From assembly GCF_019059575.1 (NCBI RefSeq), contig NW_024881977.1, forward strand, positions 434,001-498,000: a stretch of 64,000 nt of DNA, read 5' to 3'. Position 1 is the first letter of the stretch. Each line of letters begins with the position of its first letter. This DNA is from Amphibalanus amphitrite (Eukaryota > Arthropoda > Thecostraca > Balanomorpha > Balanidae). The translations under genes were made by a program, and so were the position numbers. The notes under the pieces are model-generated. The model had not been told where the DNA came from, made no database searches, and saw only the letters and a list, made by a program, of their open reading frames with translations. Shown here piece after piece: positions 23,679 to 34,741 of the stretch.

Positions 23679-24639
23679 AGTGATCACCGTGTTTAGTGAT
23701 GTGTCCCATCAGCTTAACGGTATTCGAATTCACTGCGTAGACAAAATAAAACACAAGACATTACCATGCAGTGCACGGTTCACAATATGACTGGTATTAG
23801 GCTGAGCTTAAACTTTGCTCTTAAGTCCGATGTTTTAGAGTTGTTGTGAGCACATGCCAAGTTGGTGCGTTACCATACTAACCCGATATCTCGTAGGTGG
23901 TATTGCAATTCACTATCTAGGTACGTACATATATTGCAGTCCAAGTGATAGGTACATAGGCGTAGGAACAGGGGGGCCGGGGGGCCATGGCCCCCCCACT
24001 TTCGGAGGTGGGGGGGGGGGCCAGCAATGTTAACTGCCCCCCCCACTTTTTACTGACTTAAGTGTCTGTCTGTACCTAGGTACCAGTGCTACCACCCGGT
24101 AACTTGACAACAATTCAGCTTGCCCTTTAATGAAGATTCCCTTTTGTTTCTACAGCGTTATTGACCGCAATTTCCTTCACTCAATGAAGGAAACCATATC
24201 AGAGACAAGACTGTGGGTCCTGGTGACAGCATTTTGTTGAATACGAGGCACGGGACAGCGAGCACTGAAAAGGTGTAAGACAATACTAGCACGGTGCAGG
24301 AGAATGCGTATACAAACGACCAACGCTTGACCGGATCTGCTTGGGGTCGGCATAGTTCGTCAAAGGCGTACTAGCTGGGGGCCAGGGTGACCATGCCCCC
24401 GCCTCGGCTCAAACAGGCTGGGGGCCAGCAATGTCTGTATCTGCCCCTTCCCTTCCACTTTCAGTGCAGTGGCGGTCGCAGAGAGGGGGTCAGGGCCATG
24501 CCCTTCCCCCTCCAAAGGCTAATCAGGGGGCCATCATATCATTTGCCCCCCCCCCAAACAACCAATGGGCCCCCATGGGCGTATGGGGCTCTGGCCCTTA
24601 TTCGATTGTCACGAGGCTCAAGAATCCCACGCTAGCTAT

Positions 24640-25605
24640 TAACAGCTCCCAAGCCAGTCTTTGAGGGTCCTACACTGATCTTGGAGGGCACTTCAGTGGC
24701 GGTCAAGCGCCGACATTGACCGCTGAGAACCCACATTGACCTCATTTGAGGGCCCCTAAACCGGCCTTAAGGGCCCAGTCGGCGTCTGAGGGCCTCACAC
24801 CGGCCTCTGGTGGCCTCATTTCTGTCTCTGGGGTCCCAAGACTAACCTTTAGGTGCCTCTGAGGGTCCTGCACTGAATTCTGATTTCTGAAGACCCGATG
24901 CCGTCCTCTAAGGTCTGCATCGGCCTCTGAGGGTCCATCTTGGCCTTAGAGGTCCAACGCCGGCCCATGCCGGTCTTTTAGGGCCCCACACTGACCTCTA
25001 AGGGCCCATGCTGGCCTGTACGGACCCGTCATTAGCCTATGAGGGCATTGTACGGGATTCTGAAGACCTGATGCCGGCCTCTGAGGCCCATCTTTGTTTT
25101 TGAGGGTCTTCTGCTGGTCTCTGGGGTCCAACACCGGCCCATGCTGGTATTTTAGGGTCCCACATTGACCTCTAAGGGCCCCGCACTGGATTCTGAAGAT
25201 CCTATGCCGGTCTCTAAGGGTCCGCATCGGCCTCTGAGGGCCCACCTTGGCCTATGAGGGCCTTCCGCTGGTCTCTAGGTTCCAGGTCCCGCCCATGCCG
25301 GTCTGTTACGGCCCCACACTGACCTCTAAGGGCCCATGCTGGCCTGTAAGGACCCGCATTAGCCTCTGAGGGCCTTGCACTGGATTCTGAAGACCCGATG
25401 CTGGCCTCTGAGGCCCATCTTGGTTTTTGAGGGCCTTCTGTTGGCCTCTGGGGTCCAACAACGGCCCATGCCGGCATTTTAGGGTCCCACACTGACCTCT
25501 GAGGGCCCATGCTGGCCTGTAAGGGCCCACATTAGCCTCTGATGGCCCAAGTCGGCATCTAAATGTCTCATCCTGCCCTTTGCAGGCCCTGTACTGGTCT
25601 CTGAG
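24640..25605. repeat. ~20-bp minisatellite with ~330-bp higher-order repeat
   Basis: Diverged units match the consensus 'ggcctctgagggcccacact'. A run of units beginning 'gatgc.ggcctctgaggcccatctt' occurs at 25068 and again at 25398, giving a higher-order period of about 330 bp. It is the inverse of the array at 15080-15970. Frames of about 100 codons across it are translation of the repeat. Confidence 0.8.
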
Positions 25606-25609
25606 GGCC

Positions 25610-26621
25610 TCAACCCTCACCGGCCGATGGGGGGGGGGGGGCGGGTGCCGTCCCCCCCCATAGGGTTTTTTTTCGCGATAGCTCCGAACACGCTAGCGAT
25701 AGAGAGCTGAAACTTGGCATACCTGACCTTTGATCCAAGCCGGATCTTTTGACATCAACCACATTTTTGGGTCAGGTCAGGTCACTGACCTATGACGTCA
25801 TAAGTGAACCTCTGCACGGTCTTCAGATGTCGCAACTTCGCAACGCCCTCACTGCCAGAGGAGATTTCACAGGGAAATGAACCTTGGAGGACCTAGTATC
25901 CATTAGGAGTCTCACAACTTGTACATCTAGGATTTTTCCTAAGGTCATTTTCGTGACCTCACCATTAGGTATAAGTCAATGGGGATAAACTGAAAACTTT
26001 TTCTGGCGCCGTAAACGATCTTCAACTATCTCAAGCACACTGAATCTTTCATGCACTCCTTGCAAGGTTCGATGCGTCACTTTTGCAATGTTGACCTTGC
26101 GCGACGTCATTTATGAAGTTATAAGGGTCATATAAGTTTGTCGTCAAGAACTACCGATCAAATTGAGCTAGCGAGTCGGGGAAGCCATCAATGGACTCAG
26201 AAGACCTGCCGAATCGAATGATATGCGACATGACCTCCTTCGACCAATTTCGTGACCTGGGGGCGCTGACCTGACCGTGACCCGTGGTCAACACCCTCAG
26301 TTTACCTCACCCAAACAAAAAGTACATCATTCGACGCGCCTGAGAGAGGCGAACACGATGCTGGCAAAATCGTGGCTCTGCGGCCGTTTTTTGCGAAGTT
26401 ATTCATCAAAAACGGAACCGTGCCTTGAGGCACTTGACCTGACCTCAGAGGTCACCGGTTGACCTAGAACCTTAAAATCGGGTATCGATCTCTGCGTCTT
26501 GTAACAGCGCACACGCTCGTTTTTCCGCGACGCGCTAGCTCAACCTGGGGCGCAACGGCGAGGAAGGTCGTACCCGCCCCCCGCCCCAGAAAACCTATAG
26601 GTCCGGTCCGGCGAGGGTTAA
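25610..26621 (+). mobile_element. TTAA family III element inside the hAT-like element
   Basis: TCAA (25610-25613, decayed TTAA) then CCCTCACCGGCC; at the far end GGTCCGGCGAGGG then TTAA (26618-26621). The body is about 1004 bp. It contains many TGACCT/AGGTCA words and a CRE (TGACGTCA near 25793). The minisatellite resumes directly after the right TTAA ('ctggcctctgatggcc'), so this element split the array. A truncated inverted relative is at 51495-52318. Confidence 0.85.
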
Positions 26622-27316
26622 ACTGGCCTCTGATGGCCCAGACCGACCTCTAAAAGTCCCACACCGGCCTCTGATAGTCAATCAGCCCAGTTGCAGTGGT
26701 CGCTGATATAAAACCTCTTAAAAACGTTATAGGTCTGGCTGAGCCTAGCTGGGCCGTTCATGCTGATTTTTATAGGTATATTTTAAAGACTCGCTTTGCA
26801 CGTTTCACGCTTGCTCGTAATGAAAAAGTTGCTGGATGCCTCTGGAATTTGCATGGGTGCCAACGGCTGCGGAGGACAGGGGAACGCGTCCATCAGTTTG
26901 AGTTTATGGACGGGAGTCTCCCTGAAATTTTAACCAATTTTGTTTTTGTTTTTGTCTCGATTTTTTATCTCTGATCATGTTTGCGAAAACAAAGTGGCCG
27001 AAATCCGAGGAGAAATCGGATTTTGGGGGTAGGTTAGGTTTTGGACCTCTGGGACCTTGGCCCCCCCACTTTCGAAAACGTTCCTACGCCTATGGATAGG
27101 CATAGCAATTATAGCAATATTCTGAGCGCACCGTATCAAAAGGTTTGCAGATTCACAACAGCTGTCACCCGGGAGCACAGCTGCAGGCTGTAACAACCCA
27201 TAGGTACCTATCGGGCATCTCCATCTCCTTGCAATAATTGTTCTAGTTATCTTGGCAATAATTGCTGATAAACATTGTTCAATGAGACACGTGCAGTTAT
27301 GAGTTACAGGTGCGCT

Positions 27317-27396
27317 GTATGTATGCATGTATGTATGTATGTATGTATGTATGTATGTATGTATGTATGTATGTATGTATGTATGTATGTATGTAT
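27317..27396. repeat. (ATGT)20 microsatellite
   Basis: 80 bp of GTAT tetranucleotide with a single interruption (gcat) near the start. Frames of repeated Tyr-Ile-His-Thr or Tyr-Val-Cys-Met are by-products. Confidence 0.95.
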
Positions 27397-27399
27397 TGA

Positions 27400-28477
27400 A
27401 ATCAAAAGCCTCCCACATATGGCGTGGCGATTACGGCTTGTGGGTCTGTGATGGCAATAATGGCATTCGCAACAATTTGTGCTTATGCGTGACCTCACGG
27501 CCAATGAACGTCTAATTAAATGAGCTATGACAAGAAGTGTGCCAGTTGTATTACACACCTATAGTCAGAATTGATCGGCGGCGAGACCCGAAATGACAGC
27601 CACGAGAGAACGGGCATGGCTGACTACGAATTAATTTAAATAACGGCTCATAGAAGATCGACAGATTGTAGAGAATTGAGTGGACAATCATACGAAATTT
27701 AAAACACATTAGCGCCAATAACTGTACCATCTACATAGCAAGTTCTTTTAACTTGCTAGTCTGCATTCGACGTTTGTGGTAGGTATAATCAAGAGATTAC
27801 GTCCATAAAATGAAATAGAAAATATCCTAGAATAATACATCATTGCCATTGGGAGGAATGTAGCACTTCCATTGCTTTTTAGCAGTCTTCAAAGAAATTA
27901 TATTTCGTAATTCAATTGAGTCAAACGCCTGGTTATCTTGAAATATTGTATCTATAAGTTGCTTTGTAATATTTCAAAAATACATTATTTGTGAAAACCC
28001 ATAAAGAAAGTGCTCAAAATAATAGCCGTTTTATACGAATTACAGAACTATTGAGATAAGTGGAGCCCACTCACATTACAGCCGCCCCTCTGTATAGGCA
28101 AAAGACATCGGCATAAGTCGTGCAGTTACTTTGGATCTAACATTTTGTTTTACTTTGAATGAATGTTTTATTTTCTTTTGAGGTGCAATTGGTGTCGCTC
28201 GGCGGCCGGGCATTGGTCGCGGCGCGGCCGCCTCGCGCTGCGCTCTGCGCCGATTGGCCGCCGAGCCGGCGTCGGCGCGTATTTACAAATTGCAACCGAG
28301 CTCCGCCGTAGGGTATTTTATTTCCGCCGTAGTGTATTTCACTTGAGGGATTTTCTACCATACATTTGCCTGAGCTTAGGGTAATTACAATTTGTCGGCG
28401 ACGTTCGAAAATGATGCACCTTTTTTCGCAGTATAGGATATCGCATGCGCATATTTCTGCCTTGTTGAGTGCGCTTT
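27400..28477. other. Unannotated, includes a CpG-rich patch at 28190-28320
   Basis: Mostly AT-rich. The CpG patch has two ATTGG boxes (28212-28216 and 28252-28256). A ~30-base word 'gcgtatttacaaattgcaac...gagctccgccg' (about 28277-28308) recurs inverted at about 32264-32288, so both are copies of an undefined repeat. Confidence 0.45.
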
Positions 28478-28882
28478 ATCGGTTTTTTCGTGAGTAACTC
28501 GCGTAAAAACCGTCCGATCGCGACGAAACTTTCAACACCCCCGATTTTATCAATTTTACACCTACCCTGAAAATTTCATGACCCTGACCCAAATGACCTT
28601 TGACCTGTGACCTATTTCTCGAGACCATGTTTGGCCCGAATCGCGATTCGGCGTATGTCGGCTCGCATTAGCCGCGCGGTTGCAGTTTTCACGTGGTTTC
28701 AAGCGTTGAAACATGTGATATGATGCTGGTCCCATGCATTAGGGTGGGTGTCAAGGTCACCTGAAGGTCAGGTCAGCTCAACGACCTTTGATGACCTCGG
28801 TTCACTTTTTCGAGTTTTACATGTTTCTAGGCTAGTTTTTGGAGCTGATTTCGAATTTAGCAACCATTTGAACATCACAGCG
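28478..28882 (+). mobile_element. TTAA family I fragment
   Basis: Matches family I from the 'gagtaactcgcgtaaaaa' block to 'gcaaccatttgaaca' (about half an element) without either terminus. It holds the triple half-site array TGACCTTTGACCTGTGACCT at 28594-28613. Confidence 0.8.
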
Positions 28883-28950
28883 GGTGTAACGAAATTATCC
28901 AGACACCTTTCTTCCCGCTGTAAAAGCAAAACAATCTGGTACTTTTTCTT

Positions 28951-30154
28951 TTAACCCGCGCCCTGCTGGGGGGGGGGTGTTTGAACACCCCTCCCCCTTG
29001 TGGTTTTTCGCGAATATCTCAAAAACGGCGGCGCGGAGCGCCGCCGTTTTTGGTACACCTTATCATACATCAATTCTACACATGTTGTGAAAATTTCAGA
29101 CCAAGGTCATTCAAGGTCAGGTCAACAGGTCACTTGAAGTGACCTCACCTCATAAAAACTTTCAATGTATGTCATAGCTACACCGAGTGACCGATCGCTT
29201 TGAAACTTTCAGCGATTGCTAAGAGCAATAGCATGTACAAAATGTATATCTCAGAATTTTGATATCGATGACCTAAGGTCAGGTCAATTTTGCGACCTCC
29301 CCATTATAAGTCAAAGGGAGAAAATTGAAATGCGCCTCTTTTGGATGAAAGACATTATAAACACTCCCAAACACCGAATTACAAGTGGTTTAGACACACT
29401 GAACATGACAATGGTGTCCGTGACCCTTGTTTATGCCCTGAGGTCATCTTAGGTCACGAATGGTATCTAACAGTTTTTCGCAAATAACTTTTGATAGAGG
29501 CATGCTAGAGCGATGAAAACGCCTTAAATGTGTTCAGCTCGACGATACGGATCGACTGATATGCAACATGACCCTTTCCGGTCAGGTCATGACCTTGACC
29601 TGAGGTCAAATTTTCAAGTTGACCTTTCAAGGTCAAATTATAGTTCATTCGATGCGTCTTGATGAGAGGAACACGATGCCTGTAAAAGTAAGCTCGTACA
29701 AGGCTTGGGTCAAAAGTTATTGCAGAAAAACTGTTTTCGAAAAAAAATCGGCTATTTTTGCATTTTTAGCCCCCTGCAGGCAAAACCGTTGACGTTAGGT
29801 CAAATCTGAGAGAATTACTCAGAAAGGGCGTTAATAGGGCTATCGAATGCGCTTTTCCGCGGCGCTGTAGCTCTATTGATTCCCGAGTTATGCGTTGGCT
29901 TCTTGGAAATTTTCGACATTCGACCTGGAAATCGGCGAAATTTTGCCTTCAATGACCTCTGGTGACCTGACCTTTGACCTGACCAAAAAATTGACCGAAG
30001 TGATTTCGTCATTATTTTTGACGCTCTTTCGAACGCCGCCTTCCCCGTATCGCTGCGTGGCCCAGGAGACGAGTTACAAGGGGGGTGTTCAAACACCCCC
30101 CCCCCCCGCCAGCAGGGCGTGGAAATCCAGGACCCCCAGCCGGGCGCGGGTTAA
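28951..30154 (+). mobile_element. TTAA family II element, complete (1196 bp)
   Basis: TTAA (28951-28954) then CCCGCGCCCTGCTGGGGG; at the far end CAGCCGGGCGCGGG then TTAA (30151-30154). A G-run/C-run hairpin lies inside each end (28974-28991 and 30081-30100), both with the core TGTT..AACA. The interior has dense AGGTCA/TGACCT words in blocks shared with the copies at 45159 and 47498. No frame longer than about 90 codons exists, so it must depend on a transposase made elsewhere. Confidence 0.9.
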
Positions 30155-30179
30155 CTGAGCTTGTAGCCACCTTTCATAA

Positions 30180-30700
30180 AAACACAGTTTACTCACCTCG
30201 TTGGTTTCTGCATATCTTTGGAGTGGTTTCAAAGGACAGTCAGAGAGGAAATGAGGAACCCACACAGTGGCGAATGTTCTGGAGCATTTCAGCCAATGGA
30301 TTCTCCAGCACACTGGCTTTGATGCGGACCAACGCCGTCTAAACCTGTGCCTGCGGTTGAGCAGTGCTTATGGCGGGTGGCTCTTCATAAACCTCCTGCT
30401 GAACAAGAGCCCACAGGTTTTCGATTGAATTGGGATCGCGTCCGCGACTTTTTCCAAGTCATAAGCGTTAGCCCAGAATGATTGAAGGTTCTATCGGCAT
30501 CACTTCCCGTTCTTTTAGGGACTTTTAAGCAGCGCGCCGCCACGCATGAAGACAGCGTGGCTTGAATCAGGCATCAGTGCGCGTTAAGAAACCGTGCCCT
30601 CCTATGCCGTCTGGTTGAGCGCCTCCAATCATGCTCCACCACCTTCCCTGGAAAAGCTCCACCCTTGCCTATGGGGTAAAATATAAGGGACAAAAACACA
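30180..30700 (-). pseudogene. Tc1/mariner transposase remnant
   Basis: On the minus strand, about 30450-30390 reads GRDPNSIENLWALVQQEVYE, the 'SPDLNPIENLW' block that contains the last catalytic residue region of Tc1/mariner transposases. It continues to an ENPLAEMLQNIRHCVG tail near 30300-30250. Stops and frame changes interrupt it. Upstream sequence to about 30700 is in a suitable position but too decayed to match confidently. Confidence 0.65.
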
Positions 30701-33700
30701 AAACAAGACAGATAAAAACAAAGCAAAATTAACTCATTACCTAATGAAATTCAGGCTGGAGCAAAAACATAGGTAATAGGTTATGACGATTTAGAATGAA
30801 AGATTAAAATCAACCTGACCAGGCCTTACGGTCCGACCGGGTCCTAACCACCTTACATACTTCGCCTAACTTGACCCAGTTCAACCTAGCCTACCACAAC
30901 ACCTGCAGAGTGCAGAGGTACCTTCCTGGAAAAATGACGCCCAGGGAGATGACTGTCCAACTTATTGAAATACTACCATGATTGCTTGTCAAAATGTGTG
31001 TCATCATGCTCTTGTTTGACAAGTGATGTATAATAAATGTGATATTCAATAATTACTCCTGACTGTTGACTGTTGACTTGTTGAGTTATCAAAATATTCA
31101 AATAATCAGGGTACAATCCTGTGCATAGTGCACACTAATCATGTTGTTTTTGTGTAGGCCCTCTGCACATTGTTGTGTGTACTGCTATGTGCACCTAAGT
31201 AAAAAAGTGACTGGTGGTACATGACAAAAGGTTGAGCAACTGTGAAGTTCATGCCCTTGGTCTTGCTGGTGCCAAATGCCTATAGCTAGGATCAGTGAGG
31301 GTTGTAGACATGCTACATACATTGTGCATTGAAGACATTGGCACAAAGTTCATCCGTAATTACTATGCTTAACACCTAATGCAAGAAGCGACATAAATGC
31401 CCAGATGATAAAGCTCTCTGGTCAACATCACACAAATTTATTGACATACTTTGCAGGTACATATTTACATTCATGGCAAATACTTTCGATTTGATTCAGA
31501 AACTAGTTGCTAGTAAGCTTGCATTTTTGTAGGCACATCATGGCATTCATCAATACCTTTCTACCAAACAAGTACCTTATACCTAGCTTCCATGCAATGA
31601 TTCTAAAATTTGTCCGCAATCCATCTATATATCAACTGACACAATGAATTTCAAATACCCTAACAAAACCTATAACTGTACATAAGAAGAATGCAATACT
31701 ACAAGAATTGTGAATTTCTGAAGTTATTCTCACATGCTGAATGTTGAAACTCTACTTTTGTCGTCCATTTCCATGTTTGATTGAGCCATCATATAGAACT
31801 GTTTCCGTTCTACAGTCACAAGCTTTCCCACAAATCTTGAATTTTTACACATCATCTTGAACCATGCTCCAGTCTTTCCAACAAAGCAATTTTGATTTGT
31901 TGCAACAGCTTCAGATCATGATATGCTTGAGGTTTGTTACACCATTTGTCAGACAAATCTCTACAAAATGTGTATCAATTCCCAAACTAAGTAATTGATC
32001 ATATCAGTATTTGCAGTTTCCACACAATGTTTCATAATACTATTCTATGTTTATATAAAGAAACTCAAATAATCCACAAATTGTTATTGAAACACTCCCA
32101 CTTCAAGAATTCACAGCAATAACAGTACAAGTTCAGAAGCAAAAAAACATTGCGCCACATTTCGTATGAAACGCGCCATCGCCCTGAAGTTTCTACCACA
32201 GACGGTAGTTCGACCGCAGCCGTAGTGCGAAAACCCCTGCCCACCTTACCCCACGGCGGAGCTCGGTTGCAATTTGTAAATACGCGGCGTCGGCCGGCCC
32301 CCCAGCCGTGTTCCCAGAACCGGCAGACCGGCGCCCGACAGGCGGCGCCAAAACCTCGCATTGGTGCATCTATTTATCGACATTATATAGATGTATGTAT
32401 ATACAGAGCCGGTCACGGCAGCACCGCTTGGCCATAAAGCCTGCGGGTGTCGACGAGTAGTCCAGCAGACGGCGAACGGCGGCTGAGAGATAGAGGTCTC
32501 CTCTCTGACTGACTGGAGCAGATTGTCTCATTCAAACCAAGAGGTGAGGGGGAGGGGAGGGCGGCCACGTGGGATGGCGCCCACTGATCATGCCGCCTCG
32601 GCGGTGCAAAGTGCAGTGGTCTGACCGATATGGGTACAATCAATTATGCCATTAGCTGGGCGTTGAATAGTGTGTAATCAACAACAATGAAAATGCTGAT
32701 ATGTAAGGGTGGATCACTCATCAGAAATAAAGCCGTTCGTGATTTGCATCTCATTTTTGTCTGTACATTTATATGTTGCACATCGTACATTTTATATTCC
32801 TCAAATACAGCAGAATGGTGGGGCTGTATGCATGCATGTAGAAGCAGCTATCTGTAGTTTCCAAGCATTATTTTATTTGATGTGTTCGCAATTACTGATG
32901 GAACAGTTATAAATCCACAATAAAACTATGCTGTTCTACAACCATCCACTGCTAAGGTACGATTCGATTGTCTGCAAACTTGGTTATCAATAGTGACTGA
33001 AAGATGGTTACGGCGAAGGCAGAAGGCCGATAACCATCGGCGAACTACGTTTACGGCACAGGGTGCATTTCGTCGCCGTTAAAACGTTGCATGCTTAGGT
33101 ATAGGCCATCTTTCTGTCGCGAGGCGTGGCGAGACGCCGAGAAAATAACTTTTATCAGGGAAGCAAAATTCTAATACCCCTTTTAATGAGATCGATGGCT
33201 GTCGAGCGTCGAGTTAATAGGCGCATTCGGATGCTTATACAGACCATTGTATAGGTACAATGTACATGTGCAGACACTATAATATTTAGTGCCTACACAT
33301 GTACTGTTGTCTAAAAATAGAAAGATAATCAGCACGGATTGGGATTGTGAAAATCAATGCAATTACAGCAATTAATTCGTGAATAATGAAAGGAAACGGC
33401 CAGGACCATTTGATAAATGAACTTACTTGTAGTGAATGAAAACATTGTTCTAGAAAAACTGAAAGCGCTAAACAAAGTCGATATTTATCCCACCATTTAC
33501 AAGGGGAGAGTTTAACGTTATTTTTTACACTGTTTAACACACCTGCCGATTATTCACATTAACTTGATAGCTTATGTAGTCGCCGTAAAATATTTTCCTT
33601 TTTCTGTAAGAACTTATAATTAGCTGCAAATTTTTGGTTCGGTTCAATAGAATTGATGATAACCGAATTTCTGACGGCATCGAATCTTAGTTCCGGCAAA

Positions 33701-34680
33701 AATGTAGTTAGCTCACCAATCCTATCCAAGGAGTAGGTTTCTATTCTACTCTTATTCTTAAATAAAAAACAAAAATCTATCTAAGGACAAAACAAAGGCT
33801 TTACCAATTGGCTTTCTTAGGACTTAAAGAAATAGCTTTCAACCCTTTCCAAAAACTATTCGGTTATGCGAGTAAAGAAGACACTTATGTAATATCTTCA
33901 CCAGCTTTTTTTCATTGGTAGGTAGGTACTCAATCAAGAACTGTCTCGATAAAATCATATCTTCATTCATTCATTGAATATGCACAATTTGACTTCACCT
34001 AGACCTAAAGAAAGATCCAAATAGTAAATCATCTGGCTTCGATTAAACCAAGTACCAACCATCTAGTAAAATTCCATTAAACAAAGGTTAGGCCGTCAGC
34101 GGCGAAATGCATAAAAATTCAGATACGTTTTGTGAATTTTTTTCTTCAATAATATTTCACTTTTTGACCTTAACGTCTTTCACGTTTCAACCTTCGTGCA
34201 ATAGCTTTATTATAAGCATCATGTTTCATAGTAACTTAAAACTTTCTATGGTTTCTATGGTGGCTTTCTTTTCTATGAATACTTCCGATTAGTTCACGGA
34301 CTTGACGTTCGATGTCGTGAACTAACCGTCAGTAATCATCTTACACATACCTAAATCTATTCGCATTAGGTACGGATTAATCTTATATCACTTTTTAGCG
34401 CTAGCAGAGGTAAGCTTCACCACCACAATTGGTTGCAGTTTAACTATAAAGTCCACTCACCATTGCAAAAACTGTACCTAAAACGAGGACCATGTCGCAT
34501 CTACTTGAGAATCATTAAACTTTCTATCAATATTATCACTAGTAAACCGGACGCGGGAAAGAAGGTCGGGTGGCAGTTTCGTGGTACCTTTCGCAACGAG
34601 CACCGCTTAGTGTGGCACTCGAGCCCAAAAGCCACTCATTCATACATTCTAAATTTCTAAAAACAAATACACGAACAAAC
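30701..34680. other. Long gene-poor stretch before OXSM
   Basis: AT-rich sequence without recognisable exons. The stretch 32150-32640 is GC-richer, with the repeated word shared with 28277-28308. A 9-bp inverted pair (tagttcacg/cgtgaacta) is near 34290-34325. Nothing else is supported. Confidence 0.45.
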
Positions 34681-34741
34681 AAAAACCTCAGTCTTCCCGG
34701 GTGATCCGCGGTCTGACGGTGCTTCTATATCTGTCCGGCAG

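Larger units (their letters stand above)
23947..27102. mobile_element. hAT-like non-autonomous element, 3.14 kb
   Basis: The ends are a perfect 15-bp inverted repeat, CATAGGCGTAGGAAC (from 23955) and GTTCCTACGCCTATG (to 27094). The 8 bases outside are GATAGGTA (23947-23954) and GATAGGCA (27095-27102), a 7-of-8 match. An 8-bp duplication and a CA...TG end with a 'GGCGTAG' word are typical of the hAT superfamily. The interior holds C/G runs just inside each end, a minisatellite (24640-25605), a TTAA element (25610-26621) and a fragment related to family C (about 26660-26830). No transposase frame was seen. Confidence 0.75.

Noticed and set aside
24946..25620. Minus-strand frames of about 100 codons with repeated Gly-Pro-Gln-Arg-type wording
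   Set aside because: Translation of the 20-bp minisatellite; the composition is explained by the repeat.
27317..27396. CRISPR-like or regular spaced repeats
   Set aside because: No array in the window has constant repeats with unique spacers; this one is a simple tetranucleotide microsatellite in a eukaryotic genome.
26975..27418. 147-codon frame with (Tyr-Ile-His-Thr)n
   Set aside because: It reads through the (ATGT)20 microsatellite and old transposon ends.
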